This document shows, one piece after another, positions 33,913 through 43,167 of a stretch of 64,000 nucleotides of DNA. The notes beneath the pieces were generated by a model. That model did no database searches and had not been told where the DNA came from. It worked only from the letters and a program-made list of their open reading frames with translations. Origin of the DNA: Prevotellaceae bacterium UBA4361 (GTDB lineage: Bacteria > Bacteroidota > Bacteroidia > Bacteroidales > Bacteroidaceae); NCBI GenBank assembly GCA_002393575.1, contig DGSN01000071.1, forward strand, positions 64,687 to 128,686, written 5' to 3'. Both the position numbers and the translations under genes were made by a program. Numbering within the stretch: position 1 is the first letter of the stretch; each line of letters starts with the position of its first letter.

Positions 33913-36372
33913 TTATTTATACAAGTACTTCTTGCCTTGATTGATGTGGATTCCTTTCCAGGTGGATGGCAGTTTGCGTCCTTGAAGGTCGAAGTGGAGA
34001 CCTTCTCCTGCTTCACCTGTGAGTGGGAGGGAAGGACGGGAAACGATGGTTGGTATGTCTTGGTCAGCCTTGTAGAGCAAGCTGTTGTAGTTGTAATAGC
34101 CACCATTCTCGAACGGCATGATGCCGGTGAGCAGGTCGTGGTTGGTGAAGATGATTTCCACGGGCGCTGGTTCGGTGGTGACAGGACCTATCCATTGCCA
34201 TATTTTGCGACCATTGGCTGTGTCTCCCACGTAGGTGCAGAGGGTGCCTTCCTGGTTGCTGTGCAAGTCGGTTGTTGTGTCGTCGGCAGTGCGTACTTTG
34301 CAGTAGATAGGCTCGTCCCAGCAGAAACGTGGCAGCTCGAAGTAGGCATAGTAGTGATTGTCGATGGTTTCGACACAGACGGGTGTGTTGGCTGGACGTG
34401 TGAGGTCGGGTTTTGGCTCTGGAGGGAGAGGTTTCGCATCTGCATCGGGGAAGACAGTGAGGCGAAGCTCTGTGCATCCGTATGGCACGAGGTCGATGTG
34501 TTTCGTTGAGTTACTGAGGAACTGTAGTTTGCCTTGTTCTGGCAATCTTGGGGTGTAACGGTTTTCTTCCAAACTCCATGCTATCTCCTTGACAGGGATG
34601 CGTATCTTGACAGGTGTCGAATTGAGGTCGAAAGGGAACGAACCGTCTGCCACGTCTGCTTGTTGGGCTGTCGGTGTCTCGCCGCTGGTGGTGTATGCGT
34701 AGTTGAAATTGCCTGTCGGTGTGATGTTCCAGCACTTGAAGTCGGGGTTCTCGGGCTTCTTTCCATGCATGTTCTCGTATTCTTCAGTGTCTTCTTCCAT
34801 CTGTTGAGGAATGGCGTAGGCATAGAGCAGAGGTCCACGCTGGAAATAGACTCCTTGGCGTTCTGCTTCTTGTCGCACAACGTCCATTGGGAGGGTAAGT
34901 GTGACGACATCACCGTTTTTTACAGAGTTGGGAAGGCGGAAGAACGTGCCTGCTGTCAGGACTGAATTGAGGGGTGTGCCGTTGATGGAGATGGATGCCT
35001 TTTCGCACCATGTGGGGATGCGCAGTGTGAGAGGAATAGTGGCATCGGTTGCGCTGCTGACGGCGAATGTGAGAGTTTCGTCGAATGGGTAGTTGGTGCT
35101 GCACGCGATGGTGACGTCGCCCTTGTCGGTGGCGAAAGTGCTGGTGCTGGGTGCATAGATGGCTGCTACAGCTCCACCTTGGGCATCCGTGAGCCATAGT
35201 CGGCTGACGAAGTTGGGCAGCATTCGGTTCACATTACCAGCACAGCACTCGGTTTCATGTGTGGGGCGATAAGCTGTCCATGTGGAGCCATGCTTATAGA
35301 TATTGTGGTTCGATGTGCCTGTGGCGATGAACTGATTGACGGACGAGAAGTATTGCAGGGAACGGAAGTCCTTGGTGATGGCACCGAGTCCCGCATTGTA
35401 GATGGCTTTCTCTATCTTGTCAGCCCATTCAGCTTCGCCTGTGATGGTCAGGTAGTGGGTCAGCGTCCAGGTGAAATCTACAATGTTGCAGGTTTCGTGG
35501 CTGACGTGGATGTCGTTTCCTAACAGAAACTCGGCACTCGAAGGCACTCCGTCGGGGAGCATGGACTCGGCTTCCATCTTGCGAATGGCTTTTATGGCAA
35601 GGTCGAGATAGTCCTGCTTGCCTGTATAGGCGTAGAGCAGCAGTGGCAGTTTCAGCATTTCGCAGAAGGTGACGCTGTGCATGTAGAACGGTTCGCTACT
35701 GAGAATGGCGGTTCTATCGACAGCGAATCGGTCTTGGTAAGCCCATGCGTCCTCAGCCAGTTGCAGGAGGGCTTTGTTGCCAGTCTTGCCGTATGTCCAA
35801 AGGATGCCTTCAAGCGACATGATGTTGCGTCCACCGACGATGCCTCCTGCCAGTTCGTTGGCAGTGAAGTTGAGGTAGTGCTTCTCCAGTGCTTTTGGAA
35901 TACGCTCATCATCGTCGTGCTCATACTTGGCTTGGAGTACACGGAAGAATACCGACATCGGCCATGTGATGCCCTCCAAAGTGCTGTTGCCGAGAACTCC
36001 GTTGGCATTGGGATGCGCCAGCGTATATTCTATGCCTTCCATCGCCTTGTCAATCATCTCAGAAGCACCCAGTTCGTAGCCTAACTTGAGCAGGCCTTCG
36101 GTGTAATAAGCAGTTTGCTCGTAACGCCACCAGTTGTCACCATAGCTTTCATCGCTTCGTGAGATTTCTCCTGCCCAAAGACACGAGTTGTATGGGTAGG
36201 AGAGGGCTTCGGGATGCCCCGTGAGTCCATCGTGCTGGCGTTGTAGCAAGGTCTGTAACCATCCTTGAGGTTGAATGTCGGTGTTCTGTCCTGTTTGGAA
36301 CTTGGCATTGTCTTGTGCCATTGCATGAGTCATCATTCCCATTGACAGGAGCATTATGGCGATGTGTTTCAT
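33913..36372 (-). CDS. Secreted GH127 beta-L-arabinofuranosidase-like enzyme
   Basis: The 819-residue protein has a signal peptide (MKHIAIMLLSMGMMTHAMA) and the alpha-barrel of GH127 (formerly DUF1680). The zinc/nucleophile set is visible: HETCNIVDF near residue 295 and THETECCAGNVNRM near residue 380. The first Cys of the Cys-Cys pair corresponds to the family nucleophile. These enzymes remove beta-L-arabinofuranose from plant glycoproteins and pectic side chains. Beta-sandwich domains follow, then the tail FDLQGRKLPSTWKGIHINQG. The mature enzyme is expected in the periplasm or at the surface. It is transcribed alone. Confidence 0.9.
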   Translation of the reverse strand: MKHIAIMLLSMGMMTHAMAQDNAKFQTGQNTDIQPQGWLQTLLQRQHDGLTGHPEALSYPYNSCLWAGEISRSDESYGDNWWRYEQTAYYTEGLLKLGYELGASEMIDKAMEGIEYTLAHPNANGVLGNSTLEGITWPMSVFFRVLQAKYEHDDDERIPKALEKHYLNFTANELAGGIVGGRNIMSLEGILWTYGKTGNKALLQLAEDAWAYQDRFAVDRTAILSSEPFYMHSVTFCEMLKLPLLLYAYTGKQDYLDLAIKAIRKMEAESMLPDGVPSSAEFLLGNDIHVSHETCNIVDFTWTLTHYLTITGEAEWADKIEKAIYNAGLGAITKDFRSLQYFSSVNQFIATGTSNHNIYKHGSTWTAYRPTHETECCAGNVNRMLPNFVSRLWLTDAQGGAVAAIYAPSTSTFATDKGDVTIACSTNYPFDETLTFAVSSATDATIPLTLRIPTWCEKASISINGTPLNSVLTAGTFFRLPNSVKNGDVVTLTLPMDVVRQEAERQGVYFQRGPLLYAYAIPQQMEEDTEEYENMHGKKPENPDFKCWNITPTGNFNYAYTTSGETPTAQQADVADGSFPFDLNSTPVKIRIPVKEIAWSLEENRYTPRLPEQGKLQFLSNSTKHIDLVPYGCTELRLTVFPDADAKPLPPEPKPDLTRPANTPVCVETIDNHYYAYFELPRFCWDEPIYCKVRTADDTTTDLHSNQEGTLCTYVGDTANGRKIWQWIGPVTTEPAPVEIIFTNHDLLTGIMPFENGGYYNYNSLLYKADQDIPTIVSRPSLPLTGEAGEGLHFDLQGRKLPSTWKGIHINQGKKYLYK

Positions 36373-36465
36373 GTGTCAAATAAGTGAAAAGTGAAAAAAA
36401 GAAAAGTGAAAAATCTCAATCAAGTACAAAGAACAAAGGACAATGGACACGCTTCGGAATTTGTA

Positions 36466-37557
36466 CTATTCGTCTTTCAGCCAGCAGAAGATGGGATGGT
36501 GGTCACTCGACTTGCTGTGCGAGTCAACCTTGGCACCGTAGGAGCTGAAGTTGGAAGAACAAAGAATGTGGTCGATGCGGAAGTACATGCCGTTTCTGTA
36601 GTAACTGAAGCCAGGACCGTTCCCCGAACGAGTGTAGGCATCGTTGAGGACTTGGGTGAGGCGATGGTGGACGTAGGAAATGGGCGAGCTGTTGAAATCG
36701 CCGCACAGGATGATTTTCTTGTGGTGACAGCTTTCGATGTATTCAGCCAGCTTGTCAGCCTGTTCAGCACGGATGGCATCGGCTTTCGACAACTTCGAAC
36801 TGAGAGAACGTATGTACTGCTTGTTCTCTTTCCCTTCAGGGTTCTCGATGATATTCATGTATTCGTCCTTGTCCTCTGGTTTCAGCTTGTACGATTCCAA
36901 ATGGCAGTTCAGGAGCAGGAGCGTGTCGCCCTCTGCCAGCAGGATTTCGTAGGCTGAAGCCATGTTCGTTTTGGAATCGAACTGAACGGGAGTTTCCGAA
37001 AGGATAGGGTATTTGGAAAGGACAGCCATCATGTCCTTTTGCTTTGCTTCGAAATTGGAGTAAGGATATACCTTGTCCAAGCGTTCCCTCACTTCTTGTC
37101 GCCTGAGGTTGCCCGTTTCCTGGCAGCAGACAATGTCTGCATCGAGGTCAACCAAATAACCGACGCTGGGATGCTCCCCAAGAGGAACCTTTTCTTTCTG
37201 GTCAAGGATTTCCAGATGATAGATGTTGAACGATGCCACTTTCAGGCTCCCTTCGGGTGCCGTTCTGTTGAAGAAATTGATGGGACAATAGGTGCGCACA
37301 CTTCCTGCACAGAGCAGTATGCCCATGATGGAAATGAGCATGAACTTGGGTTTGAAGAGCATCCAGAAGAAAATGAAAAGAGCTGTGGCAACAAGAAAGA
37401 CAGGGAAAATCATCCCAAGAACCGCAAGCCTTGGATGCGAGGCAGGACTGATGTAGGCGGAATAGGCACACAAGTTCAACCCAACGACACAAATGACGTT
37501 GAGCACAGTGAATATCGTTATCAGCGCGTATTTGGGATATTTCAGTAACTTACCCAT
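36466..37557 (-). CDS. Membrane-anchored endonuclease/exonuclease/phosphatase-family protein
   Basis: The frame opens at 37605, but the ATG at 37557 (MGKLLKYPKYALITIF) gives the natural start, 363 residues. Three hydrophobic helices (about 10-30, 45-70, 75-95) precede an exonuclease/endonuclease/phosphatase domain. That domain has KVASFNIYHLE, DIVCCQETG, LLLNCHLES, ILCGDFNSSP and SSDHHPIFCWL. The fold cleaves phosphodiesters or phosphate esters; the substrate is unknown. The domain should face the periplasm or the cytoplasm depending on topology. It lies just downstream of the rhomboid gene across a 31-bp perfect inverted repeat. Confidence 0.88.
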   Translation of the reverse strand: MGKLLKYPKYALITIFTVLNVICVVGLNLCAYSAYISPASHPRLAVLGMIFPVFLVATALFIFFWMLFKPKFMLISIMGILLCAGSVRTYCPINFFNRTAPEGSLKVASFNIYHLEILDQKEKVPLGEHPSVGYLVDLDADIVCCQETGNLRRQEVRERLDKVYPYSNFEAKQKDMMAVLSKYPILSETPVQFDSKTNMASAYEILLAEGDTLLLLNCHLESYKLKPEDKDEYMNIIENPEGKENKQYIRSLSSKLSKADAIRAEQADKLAEYIESCHHKKIILCGDFNSSPISYVHHRLTQVLNDAYTRSGNGPGFSYYRNGMYFRIDHILCSSNFSSYGAKVDSHSKSSDHHPIFCWLKDE

Positions 37558-37581
37558 TTCCGTAGTAAGTGAAAAGAGAAA

Positions 37582-37668
37582 AATAGCCCCCTCCAACTCC
37601 CCCAAGGGGGAGAGAAAAAGCCATCCGGATGGTTACCCTCCCCCTTGGGGGAGTTGGAGGGGGCTATT
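37582..37668. repeat. 31-bp perfect inverted repeat with CCATCCGGATGG centre
   Basis: The arms at 37582-37612 and 37638-37668 are exact reverse complements (AATAGCCCCCTCCAACTCCC...). The centre contains the palindrome CCATCCGGATGG (37621-37632). The right arm reaches the rhomboid stop codon. Related elements lie at 38658-38743 and 42811-42940, with single arms near 45340-45380. Confidence 0.9.
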
Positions 37669-37669
37669 C

Positions 37670-38569
37670 TTAATTCTTCTTGCTTGCATTGAAGAGAGTT
37701 GATTTCTCTTGGTCGGTCAGGCTTTGGTAACCGCCCTTTCGGATTTTGTCGAGGATGCGGTCGATTTCATCGCTTTCCGACTTCTTGCGGGCGTTGAAGT
37801 CGTAGTCAGCCTGATGCCCCGTCTGGTGGACGTGCATGTTCGCCCTTCCGTCTTTCTTCTTGCTGCCCATCGCGTTCTTCAACTTGTCGAAGAAACCGCC
37901 ATCCCCCTTGTCGTAGTGGCTGCCCGTCTGGTCGTAAGTCGTTGTGCTGTTCCAGAAGTTCCTGCCATCGATGCGATAGCCGCTTGCCTGTTTCCTCCAA
38001 TAGAGAATCAGGAGCAAGCCGAAGAGCATACCGCCTAAATGAGCAAAGTGAGCCACGCCGTCAGCAGAACTCAGTCCTTCCACCAGTTCGATGAGCGCAT
38101 AGAAGAAGACGAACCACTTGGCTTTGATAGGGAAAGGAATCGGGATGATGAAGAGTTTTTCGTTGGGGTAAATCATGCCGAACGACAGCAAGATGCCATA
38201 CACGGCACCCGACGCTCCGATGGTCATGGCAGCAGGATGGATGAGTCCGACCATCTGCCCTATTTCCTGCACAAGTCCTGCTCCCAGTCCGCACACTATA
38301 TAATAAAGGAGAAACTTCTGACCTCCCCACGTCTGCTCCATGATGCGCCCGAACATCCATAGGGCAAACATGTTGAAGAAGATGTGCGACAGGCTGCCAT
38401 GCATGAACATATAAGTGACCAACTGGTAGAGATGGAAATAGCCTGAGCCGAAGTAATACAAACCGCAAATGCCACTGAGCGAGATGCCCATACCCCGCAT
38501 CACAACGTCCAAGATGTAGGCAGCGATATTCAGCAGCAGCAAGGTCTTAACAACAGGAGGAATTCTCAT
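37670..38569 (-). CDS. Rhomboid intramembrane serine protease
   Basis: The 299-residue protein has six membrane helices with the rhomboid residues: HGSLSHIFFNMFALW, the catalytic Ser in TIGASGAVYGILL, and the His in VAHFAHLGGMLFG. The soluble C-terminal extension (about 200-299) ends with EIDRILDKIRKGGYQSLTDQEK, a helix pair often fused to Bacteroidota rhomboids. It cleaves membrane proteins within the bilayer; substrates are unknown. Confidence 0.93.
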   Translation of the reverse strand: MRIPPVVKTLLLLNIAAYILDVVMRGMGISLSGICGLYYFGSGYFHLYQLVTYMFMHGSLSHIFFNMFALWMFGRIMEQTWGGQKFLLYYIVCGLGAGLVQEIGQMVGLIHPAAMTIGASGAVYGILLSFGMIYPNEKLFIIPIPFPIKAKWFVFFYALIELVEGLSSADGVAHFAHLGGMLFGLLLILYWRKQASGYRIDGRNFWNSTTTYDQTGSHYDKGDGGFFDKLKNAMGSKKKDGRANMHVHQTGHQADYDFNARKKSESDEIDRILDKIRKGGYQSLTDQEKSTLFNASKKN

Positions 38570-38657
38570 TTAAGTTTTTGAGTTTTTAAGTTTATAAGTT
38601 AGTGAGTTTTTGCTGGATGGCATTTTTCACTTTTCACTTTGAGTTTTTAAGTTTAAT

Positions 38658-38743
38658 AGACCCTCACTGGTACTCCCTGTGAGGGAGAGAGAAGTCACCC
38701 GGATGGTTGTCCCCGCCCTTACAGGGAGGGTTAGGGAGGGTCT
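38658..38743. repeat. Imperfect member of the GAGGG inverted-repeat family
   Basis: AGACCCTC (38658-38665) and GAGGGTCT (38736-38743) bound a segment with GTCACCCGGATGGTTG in the middle, echoing the CCATCCGGATGG centre at 37621. Confidence 0.65.
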
Positions 38744-38865
38744 AAGGCTGTGGGTGAGGCTTGCTTTATCGAATGCAAAAGTACCGATTTTTGCCCGATA
38801 AAACACCAAAAAACAAGGAAATAGTAAAAAAAACAACAGAAATCTATATTTTTTTAACGATTTTG

Positions 38866-38896
38866 TTTGTTTGTTGCAATGAAAAAACTAACTTTG
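38866..38896 (+). promoter_or_regulatory. HU gene promoter
   Basis: TTTG at 38866-38869 and TAACTTTG at 38889-38896 with a 19-bp spacer precede the HU start by 86 bp. Confidence 0.72.
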
Positions 38897-38982
38897 TCAC
38901 GATTATTTGCTTGTAAAATCGTGCAAATCAACTGAGAACACCCATATTTTAGTAACCATAATTAACTTTAAATTCCAATTTT

Positions 38983-39243
38983 ATGAACAAAGGTGATCTT
39001 GTAAAGGCTGTTGCTGAAAAGGCTGGCCTTACTTTGGCACAGGCAAAGGGAGCTGTTGACGCTGCCATCAATGCTGTTGCTGAAAGCCTCAAGGCAGGTG
39101 AGAAAGTTGTTATCCCTGGCGTTGTTACTATCGCTACTGAAGAGCGTGCTGCTCGCACGGGTATCAACCCACGCACAAAGGAGAAGATTCAGATTCCTGC
39201 TAAGAAGGTTGTGAAGTTCAAGGCTGGTTCTCAGCTCATCTAA
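38983..39243 (+). CDS. HU-family DNA-binding protein
   Basis: The 86-residue protein matches bacterial HU along its length: NKGDLVKAVAEKAGLTLAQA, then VIPGVVTIATEERAARTGIN and NPRTKEKIQIPAKKVVKFKAG. It bends and compacts DNA as a dimer. A stable leader of about 80 nt separates it from its promoter. The tRNA-Arg gene follows 71 bp later on the same strand. Confidence 0.95.
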   Translation: MNKGDLVKAVAEKAGLTLAQAKGAVDAAINAVAESLKAGEKVVIPGVVTIATEERAARTGINPRTKEKIQIPAKKVVKFKAGSQLI

Positions 39244-39314
39244 CATTCCTGATTGTATTAACTCAAGAGTTAAAAGAGGATTCTCGATGTGAGAAGTCCT
39301 CTTTTTCACGCTAT

Positions 39315-39386
39315 GCTCCCGTAGTTCAATGGATAGAACAAATCTCTCCTAAAGATTAGATACGAGTTCGATTCTCGTCGGGAGTA
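39315..39386 (+). tRNA. tRNA-Arg (anticodon CCT)
   Basis: The 72-nt cloverleaf has acceptor GCTCCCG/CGGGAGT, D arm GTTC-AATGGAT-AGAAC, anticodon stem AATCT/AGATT with loop CTCCTAA (anticodon CCT, reading AGG), and T arm ACGAG-TTCGATT-CTCGT. The discriminator is A and CCA is not encoded. Confidence 0.93.
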
Positions 39387-39396
39387 CTGAATGAAC

Positions 39397-39446
39397 GAAA
39401 ACGAAAGCATTGCCATCTGGGTGGCAGCTTTCGTTTTCTTTTTTTT
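39397..39446 (+). terminator. tRNA-Arg terminator
   Basis: GAAAACGAAAGC (39397-39408) pairs with GCTTTCGTTTTC (39427-39438), extended by TGCC/GGCA, and ends in an eight-T run. Confidence 0.88.
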
Positions 39447-39827
39447 GACTTCACCATTCCATATTCCAATCTTTGCCATGTTGAGCACTTTGTCCACACT
39501 CATCTTTATATAAGAGAGTTTCATCATTCTCTTGAATTCCTTGTGGCATTCTCCAAAAAAACTTTGTCTATCAATAAGTTGTGTTTTTGGCAAAGACTAA
39601 GGGTCGATGGCGGGAGTGCTTTTTAGTTGTCATTTGACACTTGCTATATATAAAAAAGGTGGGGCGAAATGCTGATAATTCTCAAACTTTGCGTAACTTT
39701 GTGATTGAATTGCAGGTGGTCAGGTTTAGATGCCGACCTCCTCATACAAAGCAAACAAATAAGTGTTTGCCGTACTTATCTGTTATTACGCTTACGAAGC
39801 GAGTATTTCATAATTGAGCTATCATCC
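39447..39827. other. Unassigned intergenic stretch
   Basis: Between the tRNA terminator and the AraC gene no gene or integrase remnant was recognised. A minus-strand frame (39306-39593) overlaps the tRNA antisense and the terminator and is unlikely to be real. CAAACTTTGCGTAACTTTGTGATT near 39683-39705 contains TAACTTTG, a plausible -7 box for the AraC gene. Confidence 0.5.
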
Positions 39828-40949
39828 ATGTACGAGCAACAAATTCGTGAAAACATTATCTTTTTGATGTTTTATGCAGCAGTGGCAATGCTGTCTTTGA
39901 TAGCATGTTGCTATCTGTTGTTCCGTCGAGCCAATGCTTTTGCCCCTTACGTCACGCCGTCAGTACGTTTGCGCCGTTGGACTGCAGCCTTCTTTGCCAG
40001 CATGACTTTGAGCCACTTGTGGTATTCTCCTATAGCTTTTCTCAACTCGCGCGAAGATATCATGCTAAGCTATATTATAGGTGCAACGCTCGATTTCCTG
40101 ATACTCATTCCCATTGCGATAATCATCTTGCTCGTTATGTTGCAAGACCGCCGCCGACCGTTGTGGCTCGTTGGGATAATGGTCGTTCCTCCCGCTGTAG
40201 CACTGGCTGTGTGTTTTTTCAGGCGTAGCGATTCCCTTCTGCCGCAGATATATACCTATCACCTCTTGTCAGGCATTGGTTTGGCAATATACATGATAAG
40301 GGCAACAAGACAATACGGACGCTGGCTGCGCGAGAACTATGCCGACTTGAAACATAAGGAGGTGTGGCAGAGTTTCATTGTTCTTGCCATCATTCTGCTG
40401 GTGTTCAGCATCTACTCGCTGAATGTCAAAGGATTGGTGTTCAAATACATTACTCAGGTGAACAATATCATACTTGTCTGCTACTTCTTGTGGAGGGTGG
40501 AAACGCTAAGCGACCTGAGCATCCCTGTTAAAGAGCCGGAAGAAGAAATGGCAGCCACGGAGAATGTGGAAGACAATGACTTTTCATTATCCATTCGCAA
40601 TAAAATAGGTCCACTGTTGAAGCAGCATTGCGAGGATGCACAACTCTATCTGCAATACGACACTTCCATTACACAACTCGCCAAAGTGATTGGCACTAAC
40701 CGTTCCTATCTCAGCAATTATTTTGCCACGAACGGCACCACCTACAATGCCTATATCAACGGACTACGCATCCAGCACTTCATCAAACTCTATCGTGAGG
40801 CTGTGGCTGCCCACCAGCCAGTCATAACTAAGTCGTTGGCTTACCAGAGTGGTTTCCGCAGCTATAGTACATTCAGCGCTGTCTTCAAGCAAGTCATGGG
40901 AACAAATGCAACTGATTGGATGCGTACCATGACAGAGAATGAAAAATGA
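39828..40949 (+). CDS. Membrane-bound AraC-family regulator
   Basis: The frame opens at 39705, but the ATG at 39828 (MYEQQIRENIIFLMF) puts the first membrane helix at the N-terminus; 373 residues. Six or seven hydrophobic helices (to about 225) are followed by a linker and an AraC-type double HTH (about 275-370: ITQLAKVIGTNRSYLSNYF, KSLAYQSGFRSYSTFSAVFKQVMG). Such proteins are thought to sense a membrane or periplasmic signal and bind DNA. The adjacent carboxylesterase gene, with its own promoter, is a candidate target. Confidence 0.88.
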   Translation: MYEQQIRENIIFLMFYAAVAMLSLIACCYLLFRRANAFAPYVTPSVRLRRWTAAFFASMTLSHLWYSPIAFLNSREDIMLSYIIGATLDFLILIPIAIIILLVMLQDRRRPLWLVGIMVVPPAVALAVCFFRRSDSLLPQIYTYHLLSGIGLAIYMIRATRQYGRWLRENYADLKHKEVWQSFIVLAIILLVFSIYSLNVKGLVFKYITQVNNIILVCYFLWRVETLSDLSIPVKEPEEEMAATENVEDNDFSLSIRNKIGPLLKQHCEDAQLYLQYDTSITQLAKVIGTNRSYLSNYFATNGTTYNAYINGLRIQHFIKLYREAVAAHQPVITKSLAYQSGFRSYSTFSAVFKQVMGTNATDWMRTMTENEK

Positions 40950-40981
40950 AGAGAAGTACAAAGTACAATTTACAAAGTACA

Positions 40982-41036
40982 AATTCTAAAAGCCAAAGGA
41001 CAAGGACAGAGGTCTTGACCTTTGGCTTTTAGAATT
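40982..41036 (+). terminator. Long-stem terminator after AraC gene
   Basis: AATTCTAAAAGCCAAAGG (40982-40999) pairs perfectly with CCTTTGGCTTTTAGAATT (41019-41036). The loop contains AAGGACAGAGGTCTT. Confidence 0.75.
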
Positions 41037-41112
41037 GTAAAAACTGTTCCAGAATCGTAAAAAGTTACCATTTGAGGAGTTTTTATAAATATGGAATAAT
41101 AGGTAATTGACT

Positions 41113-41120
41113 ACCTTTGC
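41113..41120 (+). promoter_or_regulatory. Carboxylesterase promoter -7 box
   Basis: TACCTTTG lies 28 bp before the ATG at 41148. Confidence 0.65.
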
Positions 41121-41147
41121 GCCGAATAACTCAAAAAAAATGGTAAT

Positions 41148-42779
41148 ATGAAAAATTTGAAAATGTGGATGATTGCCGTCATCCTTATCTGCGGCACAGC
41201 GACGGTGCTCACTTCGTGTAGCAAAGATGATGATCCAGTTACACCAGAAACTGTGACGAAAGAGAACGCAAAGATTACCGATGGCAATTATGACAAGTCG
41301 TTGGCAGTGAAGTGTATCAACGGCACTTTCGTCGGCAAAAAGACGGATAATGTCATTACCTACAAGGGTATCCCATTTGTAGGTCAGCAGCCCGTGGGGG
41401 CATTGCGTTGGAAAGCACCCGTGGATGTCAAGGCAGACAATGGCATCTACGAGGCATATTACAATGCGAAAGGTGCTTGCCAGGCTAAAGATGTCATGGA
41501 ATATCAAGGTGAAGACTGCCTCTATCTGAACGTGTGGAAAGCAGATGATGCTTCTACCGTGAAGAAACCTGTAATGGTATATGTTCATGGCGGAGCATAC
41601 GTTGTAGGCGGAACGGGCGTGGAATTGTTCGATTGCACCAATTTCATCAAAGAAAATCCCGATGTAATCGTCGTTACCGTAGCCTACAGGCTTGGTATTA
41701 TGGGCTTCCTCCATCTCTCCCACCTGCCTGACGGCAAGGACTACCCTGATGCACAGAATCTGGGAACTATGGACCAGATGATGGCACTGAAGTGGGTTCA
41801 TGAGAACATTGCAGGCTTCGGTGGCGACCCCAACAACGTGACTATCTGGGGTGAATCGGCTGGTGCTGCAAGCGTAACATTGCTCTCGCTGGTCAAAGGT
41901 TCGCACAAGTATTTTAAGCGTGTCATTGCACAAAGCGGTTCTCCTGCCGTCACGAGGTCTAAGGAAGAAGCCATCGCTTGCACAAATGAAGTGATGGAAG
42001 TACTCGGCTGCAAGACCGTTGCCGACCTGCTGAAGATTGATGCTGACAAGTTGGTGGAAGCAGCATCCATTCACTCATTGAGCACGGCTCCAGAAAGAGA
42101 CGGAAACTATCTGCCACTGGACCCTCATGAGGCTGTTGAAAAAGGTGCTGTAAAGGACATCGACTTCCTGCAAGGCTGCAACAAAGACGAGATGAACTTC
42201 TTTGCCCTCGCTATGGGGCTGGAAGACTTTAAGTTGTGGGGTGCCGACCGCAAGGCGAAGAAACTCGACAAGCGTTTGACCGATGAAGAGAAGGCACTGG
42301 TAGAGAGCTACTGTAATTCCATGCAGGTAGAAAGCTGGGAAGTTTACAGCCGCCTATACAGCCAGATATGGTTTATTGCACCGTGCATGAGAATGTCGGA
42401 GAACCAAGCTAAAGCTGGCGGTAAATCCTACACCTATTTCTATACGGTTGAATCTGCTGTTCCGAATCTGAAAAGCGGACATGGAGAGGAACTTCCTATC
42501 GTATTCTGTCATCCAGAGATGACCGAAGTAAGACCATACGACGCTACCTTCTCGAAGACCATGCGCAAGATGTGGGTTCAGTTCGCCAAGACAGGCAATC
42601 CGTCGTTAAGTGCAGACATCTCTCCTGACGGCAAGGCAAAGGAATGGCCTCTCTATGATACGATCAACAAGAAAGTGATGAACCTCAACGAGAAAGACAT
42701 TCGTCCAGAAAGTGAATCCACGTTGAATATTGTAGATTGGGACAGAACTTATTTCCTGACCAAATACTATTGGCTCTAA
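41148..42779 (+). CDS. Lipoprotein carboxylesterase type B
   Basis: The 543-residue protein has a lipoprotein signal (lipobox VLTSC, Cys24) and an alpha/beta-hydrolase fold of the type B carboxylesterase/lipase family. The landmarks are EDCLYLNVW, the oxyanion loop VHGGAYVVGG, the nucleophile elbow WGESAGAASV, and SGHGEELPIVF near the expected His. It hydrolyses carboxylic esters, perhaps acetyl or feruloyl groups on plant polysaccharide given the neighbouring glycoside hydrolases. The anchor is probably the inner leaflet of the outer membrane or the cell surface. It follows a membrane AraC regulator. Confidence 0.9.
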   Translation: MKNLKMWMIAVILICGTATVLTSCSKDDDPVTPETVTKENAKITDGNYDKSLAVKCINGTFVGKKTDNVITYKGIPFVGQQPVGALRWKAPVDVKADNGIYEAYYNAKGACQAKDVMEYQGEDCLYLNVWKADDASTVKKPVMVYVHGGAYVVGGTGVELFDCTNFIKENPDVIVVTVAYRLGIMGFLHLSHLPDGKDYPDAQNLGTMDQMMALKWVHENIAGFGGDPNNVTIWGESAGAASVTLLSLVKGSHKYFKRVIAQSGSPAVTRSKEEAIACTNEVMEVLGCKTVADLLKIDADKLVEAASIHSLSTAPERDGNYLPLDPHEAVEKGAVKDIDFLQGCNKDEMNFFALAMGLEDFKLWGADRKAKKLDKRLTDEEKALVESYCNSMQVESWEVYSRLYSQIWFIAPCMRMSENQAKAGGKSYTYFYTVESAVPNLKSGHGEELPIVFCHPEMTEVRPYDATFSKTMRKMWVQFAKTGNPSLSADISPDGKAKEWPLYDTINKKVMNLNEKDIRPESESTLNIVDWDRTYFLTKYYWL

Positions 42780-42810
42780 CAGTATCTGTAAAATGCGTGA
42801 AGAGAAGACT

Positions 42811-42990
42811 CCTCCAGCCCCTCCCAACCTCCCCAAGGGGAGGGAGTAGTCACCCAGCCCCCTCCAGCTCCCCCAAGGGGGAGTGTATAACCATCCGGAC
42901 GGCTTCTCCTCCCCTTGGGGAGGTTGGGAGGGGCTGGAGGGGCTGGATGGCTTCTCCCTCCCTCATAGGGAGGACTGGGGTGGGTCTATA
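42811..42990. repeat. 33-bp perfect inverted repeat enclosing a second one
   Basis: The arms at 42811-42843 and 42908-42940 are exact reverse complements (CCTCCAGCCCCTCCCAACC...). A related CCCCCTCCAGCTCCCCCAAG segment and CCATCCGGACGG lie between them. Another GGCTGGATGGCTTCTCCCTCC segment follows. It belongs to the family at 37582. Confidence 0.88.
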
Positions 42991-43071
42991 GTTGGGGAGA
43001 ATCTTTTTTTCACTTTTCGCTTTTCATTTTTTTGCTTTTTGCGCATCATTGAGTCTCCATTATATTTCAAG

Positions 43072-43147
43072 CGAGCCCTCGTTTGAACTACGACGAACCT
43101 TCGTTTGAGTTACGACGAGCCTTCGTCGTTTGACAAGCGAGCCCTCG
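43072..43147. repeat. 22-bp palindrome quartet, cluster C
   Basis: CGAGCCCTCG, CGAACCTTCG, CGAGCCTTCG and CGAGCCCTCG start at 43072, 43094, 43116 and 43138, exactly 22 bp apart. The upstream TATATTTCAAG matches cluster A. The rest of the 42780-43483 gap is inverted repeats, a terminator and AT-rich sequence. Confidence 0.88.
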
Positions 43148-43167
43148 CTTCTTTTATGCGGTTGAAA

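Noticed and set aside
38983..39243. HU gene as IHF subunit
   Set aside because: The short length and KTKEKIQIPA-type arm region fit the HU group better; no IHF-specific residues were recognised.
39306..39593. 95-residue minus-strand frame over the tRNA
   Set aside because: It covers the tRNA antisense and its terminator; no homology or start signal supports it.
39315..39827. tRNA-Arg as an attachment site of an integrated element
   Set aside because: No integrase and no duplicated tRNA 3' end were seen nearby.
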